DNA of 8,281 nucleotides from CAZCBN01 sp964496975. Lineage in GTDB: Bacteria > Planctomycetota > Phycisphaerae > Phycisphaerales > UBA1924. The notes below the pieces were generated by a model. It saw only the letters and a list, made by a program, of their open reading frames with translations. It searched no databases and was not told the origin of the DNA. The first letter of the stretch is position 1, and every line of letters starts with the position of its first letter. Location: assembly GCA_964496975.1 (NCBI GenBank), contig CAZCBN010000137.1, positions 1-8,281 on the forward strand, read 5' to 3'. A program made the position numbers and the translations under genes. Positions 1-6,562 of this stretch are shown in pieces.

Positions 1-18
1 GCGGGGGGTTGGTCGCGA

Positions 19-471
19 ATGAGCACCTCGTTTCTCGCCAGCCTGGACACCGCGGGGAGCCTGCCGGCCCTTGAGGCGGCGATGCGGTTCGCGGGCCAGC
101 GGCAGCCGCTGATCGCGCACAACATCGCGAACTTGGAGACGCCGGACTTTCGGCCGGTAGACGTGTCGCCCCGGGCGTTTCAGAGGTCGCTTGCGAAGGC
201 GATCGACGAGCGGCGCGCGCTGAACGGCGGCGGTGACGGGGCGCTGCGGCTGCAGGGGAACCGGGAGCTGGTGATGGGGGCCGGGGGCGCGTTCTCGCTG
301 AAGCCGCGGACGCCCTCGTCGAACATTCTGTTCCACGATCGGAACAACCGGGACCTGGAGCGGACGCTGCAATCGCTCGTGGAAAACGCGGCGGCGTTCC
401 GCACCGCGGCCGACTTCATGCGGGCGCGGACGGGCACGCTGCGGGACGCGATCGCGGAGCGGGTGGGGTGA
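19..471 (+). CDS. flgB: Flagellar proximal rod protein FlgB
   Basis: FlgB is a component of the proximal rod, the part of the axial structure nearest the MS ring; it is exported by the flagellar type III system and works in the periplasm. The 150-residue product carries the rod-protein N-terminal signature at about residues 34-44 (HNIANLETPDF), the usual 'N-I-A-N-x-x-T-P-x-F' motif of axial proteins. The length is slightly above the usual 130-140, with a Gly-rich stretch near residues 69-75. A helical C-terminal part (about 110-148) matches the place where axial proteins form the coiled-coil D0 core. The ATG has a G-rich tract at 3-8 as a plausible ribosome-binding site. Only 18 nt precede it, so an operon promoter or upstream gene cannot be judged. 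It is followed 56 nt later by flgC, the normal order. The identification is family knowledge supported by motif and synteny. Confidence 0.95.
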   Translation: MSTSFLASLDTAGSLPALEAAMRFAGQRQPLIAHNIANLETPDFRPVDVSPRAFQRSLAKAIDERRALNGGGDGALRLQGNRELVMGAGGAFSLKPRTPSSNILFHDRNNRDLERTLQSLVENAAAFRTAADFMRARTGTLRDAIAERVG

Positions 472-485
472 TCGGGGTCGACGGG

Positions 486-512
486 CCCGCGCCGGCGTAA
501 GGCCGGCGGGGC
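486..512 (+). repeat. GC-rich hairpin in the flgB-flgC spacer
   Basis: The arms GCCGGC at 491-496 and 502-507 are perfectly complementary around a 5-nt loop (497-501). Partial pairing continues outwards (490 with 508, 488 with 510, 487 with 511, with a G-G mismatch at 489/509). The hairpin ends just before the flgC ribosome-binding site at 513-517. No T-run follows, so it does not look like an intrinsic terminator. A role in mRNA stability or in flgC translation is inference only; GC-rich DNA makes such stems by chance. Confidence 0.4.
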
Positions 513-517
513 GGAGG
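513..517 (+). promoter_or_regulatory. Ribosome-binding site of flgC
   Basis: GGAGG lies 10 nt before the ATG at 528. An ATG at 518 directly touches this site and opens another frame, so the spacing favours 528, which is also the frame with the FlgC protein signature. Confidence 0.7.
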
Positions 518-527
518 ATGGACGCGG

Positions 528-944
528 ATGTACGGCGCGCTGGACGTTTCCACCTCGGGCATGGTCGCGCAGCGGACGCGGATGGCCGTCATCTCCGCGA
601 ACATCGCGAACAGCGAGACGATTCTGGACGCGAACGGGAACCTGAGCCCGTACAAGCGGCGGGCGGCGCTGTTTGCCCCGGGGGACCCGGGGGCGTCAAG
701 CCGTTCGGGGCGGGCGCTCGGGGTGCATGTGGCGGAGATTGATATTGATGAGTCGGCGGTGCGGCCGCGGTATTTGCCGGGCCACCCGCTGGCGGACAAA
801 GACGGGTATGTTCCCTTTCCGGACATCAACCCTGCGGTGGAACAGGTGAACGCGTTGACGGCGGCGCGGGCCTACGAGGCGAATGTCGTGGCGGCGGAGA
901 CGACGAAGACGATGCTGGCACAGGCGTTGCGACTGCTGACGTGA
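528..944 (+). CDS. flgC: Flagellar proximal rod protein FlgC
   Basis: FlgC polymerises with FlgB in the proximal rod after export through the flagellar type III apparatus. The 138-residue product has the family's usual length. The N-terminal axial-protein region (residues 1-31) reads 'LDVSTSGM' followed by 'AQRTRM' and 'SANIANSET', closely following the standard FlgC pattern. The C-terminal end holds the conserved block 'INPAVEQVNALTAARAYEAN' and then an amphipathic helix with 'AAETTKTML', typical of the rod C-terminus. The start is fixed by GGAGG at 513-517 and by the conserved N-terminus. It lies 56 nt after flgB and 58 nt before fliE, in the same direction. Nothing is missing from the family motifs; only the residues in the middle (about 45-75) are variable. 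Confidence 0.96.
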   Translation: MYGALDVSTSGMVAQRTRMAVISANIANSETILDANGNLSPYKRRAALFAPGDPGASSRSGRALGVHVAEIDIDESAVRPRYLPGHPLADKDGYVPFPDINPAVEQVNALTAARAYEANVVAAETTKTMLAQALRLLT

Positions 945-964
945 GAGGCGTTTGTTCGGAATCT

Positions 965-984
965 GATGCCGGGAGGCCGGCATC
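965..984 (+). repeat. Perfect 8-bp hairpin in the flgC-fliE spacer
   Basis: GATGCCGG at 965-972 pairs perfectly with CCGGCATC at 977-984 around a 4-nt loop (GAGG). It lies 6 nt before the fliE ribosome-binding site at 991-995. There is no T-run after it, so it is not a standard terminator. It resembles the flgB-flgC hairpin in position and in the CCGG core. An attenuating or mRNA-stabilising role is possible but is inference. Confidence 0.5.
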
Positions 985-990
985 CCTGGA

Positions 991-995
991 AGGAG
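991..995 (+). promoter_or_regulatory. Ribosome-binding site of fliE
   Basis: AGGAG sits 7 nt before the GTG at 1003 and supports this non-ATG start. No in-frame ATG lies near the conserved part of the protein, so the site decides the start. Confidence 0.75.
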
Positions 996-1002
996 CGGGG
1001 TC

Positions 1003-1323
1003 GTGAGCGATCCTGTCGGACTGATCAACAACGGCGGGCCGGTGCAGCCGCTGCGGCCGAGCGGACCCGGGTTTGGCCCCGGTCCCGGCGGCGGCGTGGG
1101 CGGCCCGAGTTTTCGGGACGCGTTGCTGGAAAACCTGAACCGGGTGAACGCGGCGCAGCAGGAGGCGGACGCGGCGGTGGAGGACCTGGTGAGCGGGCGG
1201 CGGAGCGACGTCGAGGGCGTCATCCTGGCGACGCAGAAGGCGGACAACGCGTTCAAGATGCTGCAGGCCGTGCGCGGGAAGGTGCTGGCGGCGTACGACG
1301 AGCTGAAGCAGGTGCGGGTGTAG
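1003..1323 (+). CDS. fliE: Flagellar hook-basal body complex protein FliE
   Basis: FliE is the adaptor between the MS ring (FliF) and the rod (FlgB); it is among the first substrates of the flagellar export gate. The 106-residue product matches the family length. Its C-terminal half carries the FliE signature: 'ILATQKADNAFKML' near residues 68-81, followed by 'AVRGKVLAAYDELKQVRV' to the end, which corresponds to the usual KAD-AFK, Q/V-R-K and AY-E segments. The N-terminal part (about residues 8-36) is Gly/Pro-rich and looks flexible, somewhat more so than usual. It starts with GTG, supported by AGGAG at 991-995. It lies between flgC and fliF, the normal place for fliE. A long frame that opens at 966 and runs through this gene has no family match and was not accepted. 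Confidence 0.95.
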   Translation: MSDPVGLINNGGPVQPLRPSGPGFGPGPGGGVGGPSFRDALLENLNRVNAAQQEADAAVEDLVSGRRSDVEGVILATQKADNAFKMLQAVRGKVLAAYDELKQVRV

Positions 1324-1470
1324 GCGCAGGCTTTGCGCGGCGCGGTTGGGCCTGCGTGGGGGATTGGCGCAGGGCGTGCGCGGGGGAGCGCAGTTTCAAG
1401 CGTTGGGCGGGAGAAGGCCGACAAGTTGCCGGCGTGGGGCGTTGTCCGTGGGAGGGCGACGCCTTGTCGC

Positions 1471-1489
1471 GGGCGTGCGGAGCGCGCCC
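1471..1489 (+). repeat. Hairpin upstream of fliF
   Basis: GGGCGTGC at 1471-1478 pairs with GCGCGCCC at 1482-1489 (one G-T wobble) around a 3-nt loop. It ends 13 nt before the fliF ribosome-binding site at 1503-1507. No T-run follows, so termination is not indicated. A smaller inverted repeat (1456-1460 with 1466-1470) lies directly before it. The function is unknown. Confidence 0.4.
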
Positions 1490-1502
1490 TGATTCGGGGC
1501 GT

Positions 1503-1507
1503 GGAGG
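1503..1507 (+). promoter_or_regulatory. Ribosome-binding site of fliF
   Basis: GGAGG is 9 nt before the ATG at 1517. It is the best site in the 193-nt gap and supports this start, which also places the first membrane segment at the expected distance from the N-terminus. Confidence 0.7.
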
Positions 1508-1516
1508 CCCGCCGGC

Positions 1517-3274
1517 ATGGACCAGTTGCGGCGCATCTTCGAGTCTGTGCGCACGCACGTCGGCAAGATGACGGCGAGCCAGCAGCTGCTGGTCGTCGCG
1601 CTGGTGGCGGTGGTGGTGCTGACGCTGGTGATCGTGGGCCAGACGACGAGCACGCCCAGCCTGAGCGCGATCCCCGGGGTGACGCCGGACCGGCGTGCGG
1701 GGGTGGAGTCGGCGCTGCAGCTCGCGGGGATCGAGACGCGGGTGGGGCCGGACGGCTCGCTGATGGTGCCGACGGCGCAGCGGACGCGGGCGCTGGCGGA
1801 GCTGAGCCAGAGCGGGATGCTGCCGTCGGACACGACGCTGCTGTTCGGGTCGCTGATCGGGGCGCAGGACTGGAAGAACAGCCGCGAGCAGAACCGGCAG
1901 CAGTACGTGATCGCGCTGCAGAACGAGCTGGCGCGGATCATCGGGCAGTTCCGCGGTGTGAAGGAAGCGCGGGTGATCATCGACGCGCCGCAGCCGGAGG
2001 GGCTGGGGCGTGCGGTGCGTACGCCGACGGCGTCGGCGACGGTGTTCACGGGGGACGGGTCGGCGCTGAGCCAGGAGACCGTGGACGCGGTGGCGCACCT
2101 GATCGCGGGGGCGCGGTCCGGGCTCGCGGTGGAGAACGTGCGGATCATCGACGGGAGCACGAACCGGCAGCGGTCGGCGACGGACCGGACGGCGGCGGCG
2201 GCGAACAACTACGTGGAGCACGCGCAGCGAGTCGAACGGGAGCTGCGGGAGAAGATCGAGAGCCTGCTCGGCTACATCCCCGGGGTGATGGTGGCGGTGA
2301 CGGCGCAGGTGGACGTGACGCGGGTGAGCCAGTCGGTGAAGCGGCACCTGAACAAGGACGACGGCACGGTGTCGCTGCTGCGGAGCGAGACGGGCAACGA
2401 GCTGAGCGAGACGTCGGCGCAGCGCGGGGCCGAGCCGGGCGTGCGGTCGATGCAGGGGGCGGACATCAACACCGGCAGCGCCTCGGGCGGTGCGAACACG
2501 AGCCAGTCGGAGACGGTGACGGAGTTTGAGAACGCGATCGGCACCGAGGTGCGCGAGGTGGTGGACCCCCGCGGGATGCCGACGTTTTTGGCGGCGTCGG
2601 TGAACGTGCCCGAGGGGTATGTCGCGGAGCTGGCGCGGAAGGAAGCGGCGGCGGCCGCGGCGGCTGCTGCGGCGGCCGGTGCGGCGGGGGGCGGTGCCGG
2701 CGGGGCGGCCGCGGCGCCGGTGGAGCCGACGCCGGCGCAGGTGCGGGCGCGGTTTGACACGCTGCGGGCGGACATTGAGTCGTCGCTTCGGCCGCACCTG
2801 AAGATCCGGGCGGTGGCGGCGGACGGAACGGTGAACGAGCTGCCGGGCGAGGTGAGCGTGGCGCTGGTGCCGATGGATGCGCCGACGCTCGTTGGCTCGG
2901 CGGCGCCCGCGGGCTTTTTGGGGATGATCGCCGGCGGGCCCGGCGGGGTGCTGGGCGGTTCGCTGATCGACACGATCGCGGTCGGCGGGCTGGCGCTTGT
3001 GGCGCTGGCGATGATGCTGATGATGGTGAAGCGGAGCGGGAAGCAGCGGCAACTGCCGACGGCGGAGGAGCTCGTGGGGCTTCCGCCGACGCTCGAGACC
3101 GACAGCGACATGATGGGCGAGGCGGAGGAGGGGGAGAGCGCGCTGGCCGGCATCGAGGTGGGCGACGAGGCCGTGAAGCGGGCGAAGATGCTGGAGCAGG
3201 TGCTGGAGATGGTGCAGACGGACCCCGGGAAGACGGCGAAGCTGCTGAACCAGTGGATCATCAACGAGCAGTAG
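1517..3274 (+). CDS. fliF: Flagellar MS-ring protein FliF
   Basis: FliF forms the MS ring in the inner membrane, the platform for rod, export gate and rotor. The 585-residue product is a little longer than the usual 530-570. It has a cytoplasmic N-terminus, a first membrane segment at about residues 24-41, and the YscJ/FliF ring-building domain. In that domain 'ALQNELARII' is followed by 'GVKEARVIIDAPQPEG' and 'PTASATVF', matching the usual EGELARTI, VKSARVH and PSASV blocks. A FliF C-terminal periplasmic domain follows (about 250-370), with 'EFENAIGTEVREVVDPRGM' in place of the common NYE motif. Next is a low-complexity Ala/Gly linker (about 376-402), then a second membrane segment at about 483-504. 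The cytoplasmic tail ends in 'LEMVQTDPGKTAKLLNQWI', the FliG-binding helix region. The gene ends 21 nt before fliG. The sequence is divergent but no core element is missing. Confidence 0.95.
   Translation: MDQLRRIFESVRTHVGKMTASQQLLVVALVAVVVLTLVIVGQTTSTPSLSAIPGVTPDRRAGVESALQLAGIETRVGPDGSLMVPTAQRTRALAELSQSGMLPSDTTLLFGSLIGAQDWKNSREQNRQQYVIALQNELARIIGQFRGVKEARVIIDAPQPEGLGRAVRTPTASATVFTGDGSALSQETVDAVAHLIAGARSGLAVENVRIIDGSTNRQRSATDRTAAAANNYVEHAQRVERELREKIESLLGYIPGVMVAVTAQVDVTRVSQSVKRHLNKDDGTVSLLRSETGNELSETSAQRGAEPGVRSMQGADINTGSASGGANTSQSETVTEFENAIGTEVREVVDPRGMPTFLAASVNVPEGYVAELARKEAAAAAAAAAAAGAAGGGAGGAAAAPVEPTPAQVRARFDTLRADIESSLRPHLKIRAVAADGTVNELPGEVSVALVPMDAPTLVGSAAPAGFLGMIAGGPGGVLGGSLIDTIAVGGLALVALAMMLMMVKRSGKQRQLPTAEELVGLPPTLETDSDMMGEAEEGESALAGIEVGDEAVKRAKMLEQVLEMVQTDPGKTAKLLNQWIINEQ
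2639..2722 (+). repeat. Ala/Gly low-complexity tract inside fliF
   Basis: The codons here are almost all GCN and GGN. They give a run of 11 alanines (FliF residues 377-387), then mixed Gly and Ala to about residue 402, and then a Pro-containing stretch. Several Ala codons are used (GCG, GCC, GCT), so this is not a pure trinucleotide repeat and is unlikely to slip readily. In the protein it is a flexible or helical periplasmic linker before the second membrane segment. Confidence 0.75.
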
Positions 3275-3295
3275 CGTGAGGGATCCGCGAGAGCC

Positions 3296-4336
3296 ATGGC
3301 GCGCAAGCCGAACGAGAAACTCCCGACCGACCCGACGCAGCTCGACAGCCTGAGCAAGGCGGCGATCCTGCTGCTGGCGGTGGGGGAGGACAACGCGGCG
3401 AAGGTGCTGAAGGAGATGCCGGCGGAGGCCGTTGAAGAGGTAATGCGCGAGCTTGCGAGCCTGGGTCGGGTGAGCAACCGGCTGCAGGACCACGTGGTCG
3501 AAGAGTTCTACTTCATGTCGGTGGCGAGCGACTACATGACCGAGGGCAACCTCGGGTACGCGCGGGCCCTGCTGCTGAACTCGATGGACCCGAAGATCGC
3601 GGAGCGGGTGCTGGGGCAGATCCAGACGCAAGTGCAGAAGACGCCCTTCTCCTTCCTTCAGAAGGCGGAGGCGGAGAACCTGCTGACGTTCATCCAGGAC
3701 GAGCACCCGCAGACGATCGCGCTCATCGTCTGCCACCTGCCGCACCACAAGGCGGCGGAGATCCTGGTCGGGCTCCCGATGCAGAAGCAGGTGGAGGTGA
3801 TCAAGCGGATCGCGAACATGGACCAGACGAACCCGGAGGTGATCCGCGAGGTGGAGCGCGGGCTGGAGAGCCGGCTCTCGAACATGCTGACGCAGAACAT
3901 GGAGAAGGCGGGCGGCGTGGAGACGGTGGCGGAGATCCTGAACCTCGCGGACCGGAGCAGCGAGAAGGCGATCATGGAGGGTCTGGAGAGCGAGGACCCG
4001 GACCTGGTGGAGCAGATCCGCCGGCTCATGTTCGTGTTCGAGGACATCAAGCTCGTGAACGACAAGGGCATCCAGGCGGTGCTCAAGGAGATCGAGAACA
4101 GCGAGCTTGCGATGGCGCTCAAGACGGCGAGCCAGGACCTGCAGGCGAAGATCTTCAGCAACATGTCGGAGCGCGCGGCGGCGATGGTGCGCGAGGACAT
4201 GGAGTTCATGGGCCCGGTGCGAGTGAGCGACGTGGAGGCCGCGCAGCAGCGGATCGTGGACATCGTGCGGCGGCTTGAGGAGTCGGGGGACGTGATCATC
4301 CAGGGCCGCGGGGGCGACTCGGAGATGCTGGTCTGA
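3296..4336 (+). CDS. fliG: Flagellar motor switch protein FliG
   Basis: FliG sits on the cytoplasmic face of the MS ring, binds FliF with its N-terminal domain and receives torque from the stator with its C-terminal domain. The 346-residue product is close to the usual 330-345. Visible parts are the N-terminal domain ('LSKAAILLLAVGEDNAAKVL', about residues 19-38), the middle domain with the EHPQT motif at 136-140, and the C-terminal domain with 'MFVFED' at 245-250 and 'GPVR' at 306-309. Against E. coli FliG as I remember it, the charged motor residues K264, R281, D288, D289 and R297 fall at K276, R293, E300, D301 and R309 with a constant offset of 12. The set is therefore retained, with one Asp-to-Glu exchange. 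The ATG at 3296 follows fliF by 21 nt with a weak GAGGG site at 3278-3282. A short acidic tail (GGDSEMLV) ends the protein. Confidence 0.97.
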   Translation: MARKPNEKLPTDPTQLDSLSKAAILLLAVGEDNAAKVLKEMPAEAVEEVMRELASLGRVSNRLQDHVVEEFYFMSVASDYMTEGNLGYARALLLNSMDPKIAERVLGQIQTQVQKTPFSFLQKAEAENLLTFIQDEHPQTIALIVCHLPHHKAAEILVGLPMQKQVEVIKRIANMDQTNPEVIREVERGLESRLSNMLTQNMEKAGGVETVAEILNLADRSSEKAIMEGLESEDPDLVEQIRRLMFVFEDIKLVNDKGIQAVLKEIENSELAMALKTASQDLQAKIFSNMSERAAAMVREDMEFMGPVRVSDVEAAQQRIVDIVRRLEESGDVIIQGRGGDSEMLV

Positions 4337-4350
4337 CATGCTGGTCCGAG
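4325..4350 (+). repeat. 13-nt tandem duplication over the fliG stop codon
   Basis: Two adjacent 13-nt units occupy 4325-4337 and 4338-4350 and share 11 of 13 bases. Both begin ATGCTGGTC; they differ at the tenth and thirteenth bases (TGAC against CGAG). The first unit encodes the last residues of FliG (Met-Leu-Val) and its TGA stop; the second lies in the spacer and has lost the stop. This looks like a small replication-slippage duplication, with no evident function. Confidence 0.7.
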
Positions 4351-4366
4351 GCGCGCGGCGTGCGCC
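4350..4366 (+). repeat. Hairpin in the fliG-fliH spacer
   Basis: GGCGCGC at 4350-4356 pairs with GTGCGCC at 4360-4366 (one G-T wobble) around a 3-nt loop. It is followed by a GGCCGGCC palindrome at 4371-4378. No T-run follows, so a Rho-independent terminator is not supported. The 79-nt spacer around it contains no gene. Confidence 0.35.
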
Positions 4367-4415
4367 GGGCGGCCGGCCCTGCGGCGGACGAGCACGATGA
4401 AAGGCGCGGTGGCCC

Positions 4416-5156
4416 GTGGCGGTGGTGAAGCGCAGCGACGCCGAGCGGATGATGCACGAGGCGCTCGTGCTGGACCTGGGCGACCTCGCGCGGCACGCGG
4501 CGGACCTGCGCTCGCGGGCCGAGGCGCAGGCGGCGCAGATCATCGAGGCGGCGAAGCAGGAGCGGGCGCGGCTCATCGAATCGGCCGCGGAGACGGGGCA
4601 CAAGCGCGGGTACGACGCGGGTTTTGAAGAGGGCCGGGCGGCGGGGCACGCGCAGGGGCGCGAGGCGGGGCTGGCCGCGGTGCGGAAGTCGTCGGAGCCG
4701 CTGGCGGCGGCGTGGCAGGCGGCGCTGGACGAGTTCTCGGCGCAGCGTGCGGCGTTGCTCGAGGCGGCGCGGGACGACGCGGTGCGGCTCGCGATCGCGA
4801 TCGCCGACCGCGTGGTGAAGCGCGCGGTGTCGGTGGACATGGAGCTGGCCGCGCGGCAGGCGGCGGCGGCGCTCGCGCTGCTGAGCCGGGCGACGAGGCT
4901 CCGGGTGCTGGTGCACCCGAACGACGTGGAGGCGACGCGTGCGGCGCTGCCGCGGCTCTCGCGCTTGTTCGCGTCGAGCGAGCACGCGGCCGTGGAGGCG
5001 GACGCGTCGATTTCGCCGGGGTCGTGCGTGGTGCGCACGCCGGGGGGCGGGGAGATCAGCGCGGACGTGGCGGCGCAGCTTGACGCGCTCGTCGCGGCGG
5101 TGCGGCCGGGCGGGAGCGGGAGCGCGGTCGCCGACGCGGCGGGGGGCGCACGGTGA
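4416..5156 (+). CDS. fliH: Flagellar assembly protein FliH (export ATPase regulator)
   Basis: FliH forms a dimer that binds the FliI ATPase, holds it at the export gate and negatively regulates its activity. The 246-residue product has an N-terminal Ala/Glu-rich helical region (about 25-55). A glycine ladder follows with Gly at 61, 65, 69, 73, 77, 81 and 85, the GxxxG repeat typical of FliH. A long helix and a C-terminal domain come next; the latter contains 'AIAIADRVVKRAV' and 'ISPGSCVVRTPGGGEISADV', matching the FliH / V-type ATPase subunit E-like fold ('GGC-V-T-G-IDA' block). An in-frame TGA at 4398-4400 limits the start to GTG at 4416, 4422 or 4425; 4416 is used because GAAAGG (4399-4404) is the only nearby ribosome-binding-like site. 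The stop overlaps the fliI start by 4 nt. Sequence identity in this family is low, so the call rests on the Gly ladder, the C-terminal block and its place before fliI. Confidence 0.9.
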   Translation: MAVVKRSDAERMMHEALVLDLGDLARHAADLRSRAEAQAAQIIEAAKQERARLIESAAETGHKRGYDAGFEEGRAAGHAQGREAGLAAVRKSSEPLAAAWQAALDEFSAQRAALLEAARDDAVRLAIAIADRVVKRAVSVDMELAARQAAAALALLSRATRLRVLVHPNDVEATRAALPRLSRLFASSEHAAVEADASISPGSCVVRTPGGGEISADVAAQLDALVAAVRPGGSGSAVADAAGGAR

Positions 5157-6562
5157 GCGGCGGGGGCGTGCTTTCGTCTGGTCTGCTGGGCGGGCTCTCG
5201 GCCGAGCTCGCGGCGGTGCGCGCGGCGCAGCCGCTGGGCGTGGTGGGGCGGGTGTCGGCGCTGCGCGGGCTGACGCTGCTGGTGGATGATCTGCCGCTGC
5301 CGGTGGGGGCGCTGGTGGCCATCGGCGAAACGCGTGCGGGCGGCGATACAGACGGCGCGGAGCCGACGCGGTTCGGCGAGGTGGTCGGCTTCGCGGGCGA
5401 CAAGTCCGTGGTGATGCCGCTGAGCGTGACGCACGGCGTGCGGCCGGGCGAGGCGGTGCGGCTGATCGAAGAGACGCCGACGGCGCTCGTGGGCGAGGGG
5501 CTGATCGGGCGTGTGGTGGACGGGCTCGGGCGGCCGATCGACGGGCTGGGCGACGTGAGGCTTCGGCACCGCCGCGCGTTGTCGCCGCCGCCGCTGTCGG
5601 CGATGCAGCGCGAGCCGATCCGCACGCCGCTGCGGACGGGCGTGCGGGTGCTCGACCTGATGACGCCGCTGGGTCTTGGGCAGCGGCTCGGCATCTTCGC
5701 GGGCCCGGGCGTGGGGAAGAGCACGCTGCTGGGGCAGTGCGTGCGCGGGACGGACGCGGACGTGAGCGTGATCGCGCTGATCGGCGAGCGCGGGCGTGAA
5801 GTGCGCGAGTTCATCGAGGAGAGCCTGGGCGAGGAGGGGATGCGCCGCGCGGTCGTGGTGACGGCGACGGGGGACGAGCCGCCGCCGATGCGGCTCCGCG
5901 CGGCGCGGCTGGCGTGCTGCTGCGCCGAGTTTTTTCGGGAGCAGGGGCGGCAGGTGCTGCTGGTGGTGGACTCGGCGACGCGGTTTGCGCACGCGCAGCG
6001 GCAGGTGGGGCTGAGCGTGGGCGAGCCGCCGGCGACGAAGGGGTACACGCCGAGCGTCTTCGCGGAGCTTGCGCTGCTGCTGGAGCGCGCGGGGACGCTG
6101 CGCAGCGGCGGGAGCGTGACGGGGCTCTACACGATTCTGGTCGAGGGCGACGACATGACCGAGCCCGTGTCGGACGCGGCGCGGGGCATTCTGGACGGGC
6201 ACGTCGTGCTGACGCGCAAGCTCGCGCAGCGCGGGCACTACCCGGCGGTGGACGTGCTGGACTCGATCAGCCGCGTGGCGGACGCGGTGAGCGACCCGGC
6301 GCACCGGGCGAGCCGCGTGCAGATCTCGCGGCTGCTCGCGGCGTACCGCGAGGTGGAGGAGCTGGTGCAGATCGGGGCGTACGCCAGCGGGAGCAACCCC
6401 GAGGCGGACGTGGCGATCGGCATGCTGCGGCCGATCGAGGACCTGTTGACGCAGGGGCGGACGGAGAAGATGCCGTTCGACAAGGCGCGGGAGCTGATGG
6501 TGAAGATCGCGATGCAGAGCGGCGAGGAGCTGGAGCGGCGCATCCGCGGCGGCGGGCGGTGA
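5153..6562 (+). CDS. fliI: Flagellum-specific export ATPase FliI
   Basis: FliI is the cytoplasmic hexameric ATPase of the flagellar type III system, related to the F1 beta subunit. It helps unfold and deliver substrates to the export gate together with FliH and FliJ. The 469-residue product is slightly longer than the usual 440-457. Visible are an N-terminal beta-barrel region ('GEVVGFAGDKSVVMPL' and 'LIGRVVDGLGRPIDG'), the Walker A motif GPGVGKST at 184-191 (Lys189), and GERGREV from 211 with the likely catalytic Glu212. The Walker B strand 'LLVVDSATRFAHAQRQVGL' has Asp273, and is followed by 'GEPPATKGYTPSVFAEL' and 'VEGDDMTEPVSDAARGILDGH'. All catalytic elements are intact. The GTG start lies inside the last codons of fliH (GTGA overlap), pointing to translational coupling. 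The flagellar rather than virulence version is inferred from the neighbouring genes. Confidence 0.97.
   Translation: MSGGGVLSSGLLGGLSAELAAVRAAQPLGVVGRVSALRGLTLLVDDLPLPVGALVAIGETRAGGDTDGAEPTRFGEVVGFAGDKSVVMPLSVTHGVRPGEAVRLIEETPTALVGEGLIGRVVDGLGRPIDGLGDVRLRHRRALSPPPLSAMQREPIRTPLRTGVRVLDLMTPLGLGQRLGIFAGPGVGKSTLLGQCVRGTDADVSVIALIGERGREVREFIEESLGEEGMRRAVVVTATGDEPPPMRLRAARLACCCAEFFREQGRQVLLVVDSATRFAHAQRQVGLSVGEPPATKGYTPSVFAELALLLERAGTLRSGGSVTGLYTILVEGDDMTEPVSDAARGILDGHVVLTRKLAQRGHYPAVDVLDSISRVADAVSDPAHRASRVQISRLLAAYREVEELVQIGAYASGSNPEADVAIGMLRPIEDLLTQGRTEKMPFDKARELMVKIAMQSGEELERRIRGGGR

Larger units (their letters stand above)
1324..1516 (+). other. Long intergenic gap between fliE and fliF
   Basis: This 193-nt stretch is the largest gap in an otherwise tight operon. 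It has no protein with a recognisable family. It holds two inverted repeats near its end (GCGAC at 1456-1460 with GTCGC at 1466-1470, and a stronger one at 1471-1489) and a good ribosome-binding site (GGAGG, 1503-1507) for fliF. A promoter for the fliF-onward genes could sit here, but no promoter is convincing by eye. The stretch could also be a transcript-processing spacer. Confidence 0.6.

Noticed and set aside
486..512. Intergenic hairpins as Rho-independent terminators
   Set aside because: Neither this stem nor those at 965-984, 1471-1489 and 4350-4366 is followed by a T-run, and each is followed closely by another gene of the same operon.
518..742. ATG at 518 as an alternative flgC-region gene
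   Set aside because: It overlaps flgC in another frame, touches the ribosome-binding site and yields an Arg/Gly-rich product without a family.
1365..1380. Sigma-54-like element (GG at 1366-1367, GC at 1378-1379, spaced by 10) in the fliE-fliF gap
   Set aside because: Only the GG-N10-GC core and part of the flanks match; this pattern arises often by chance at this base composition, and no activator site is visible.
966..1571. A + strand frame covering fliE and the following gap
   Set aside because: The fliE signature is in a different frame with its own ribosome-binding site; this frame gives an Arg/Gly-rich product without a family and overlaps the start of fliF.
4397..4627. Short + strand frame beginning at ATG 4397
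   Set aside because: It overlaps fliH in another frame; the FliH glycine ladder and C-terminal domain are in the frame starting at 4416.
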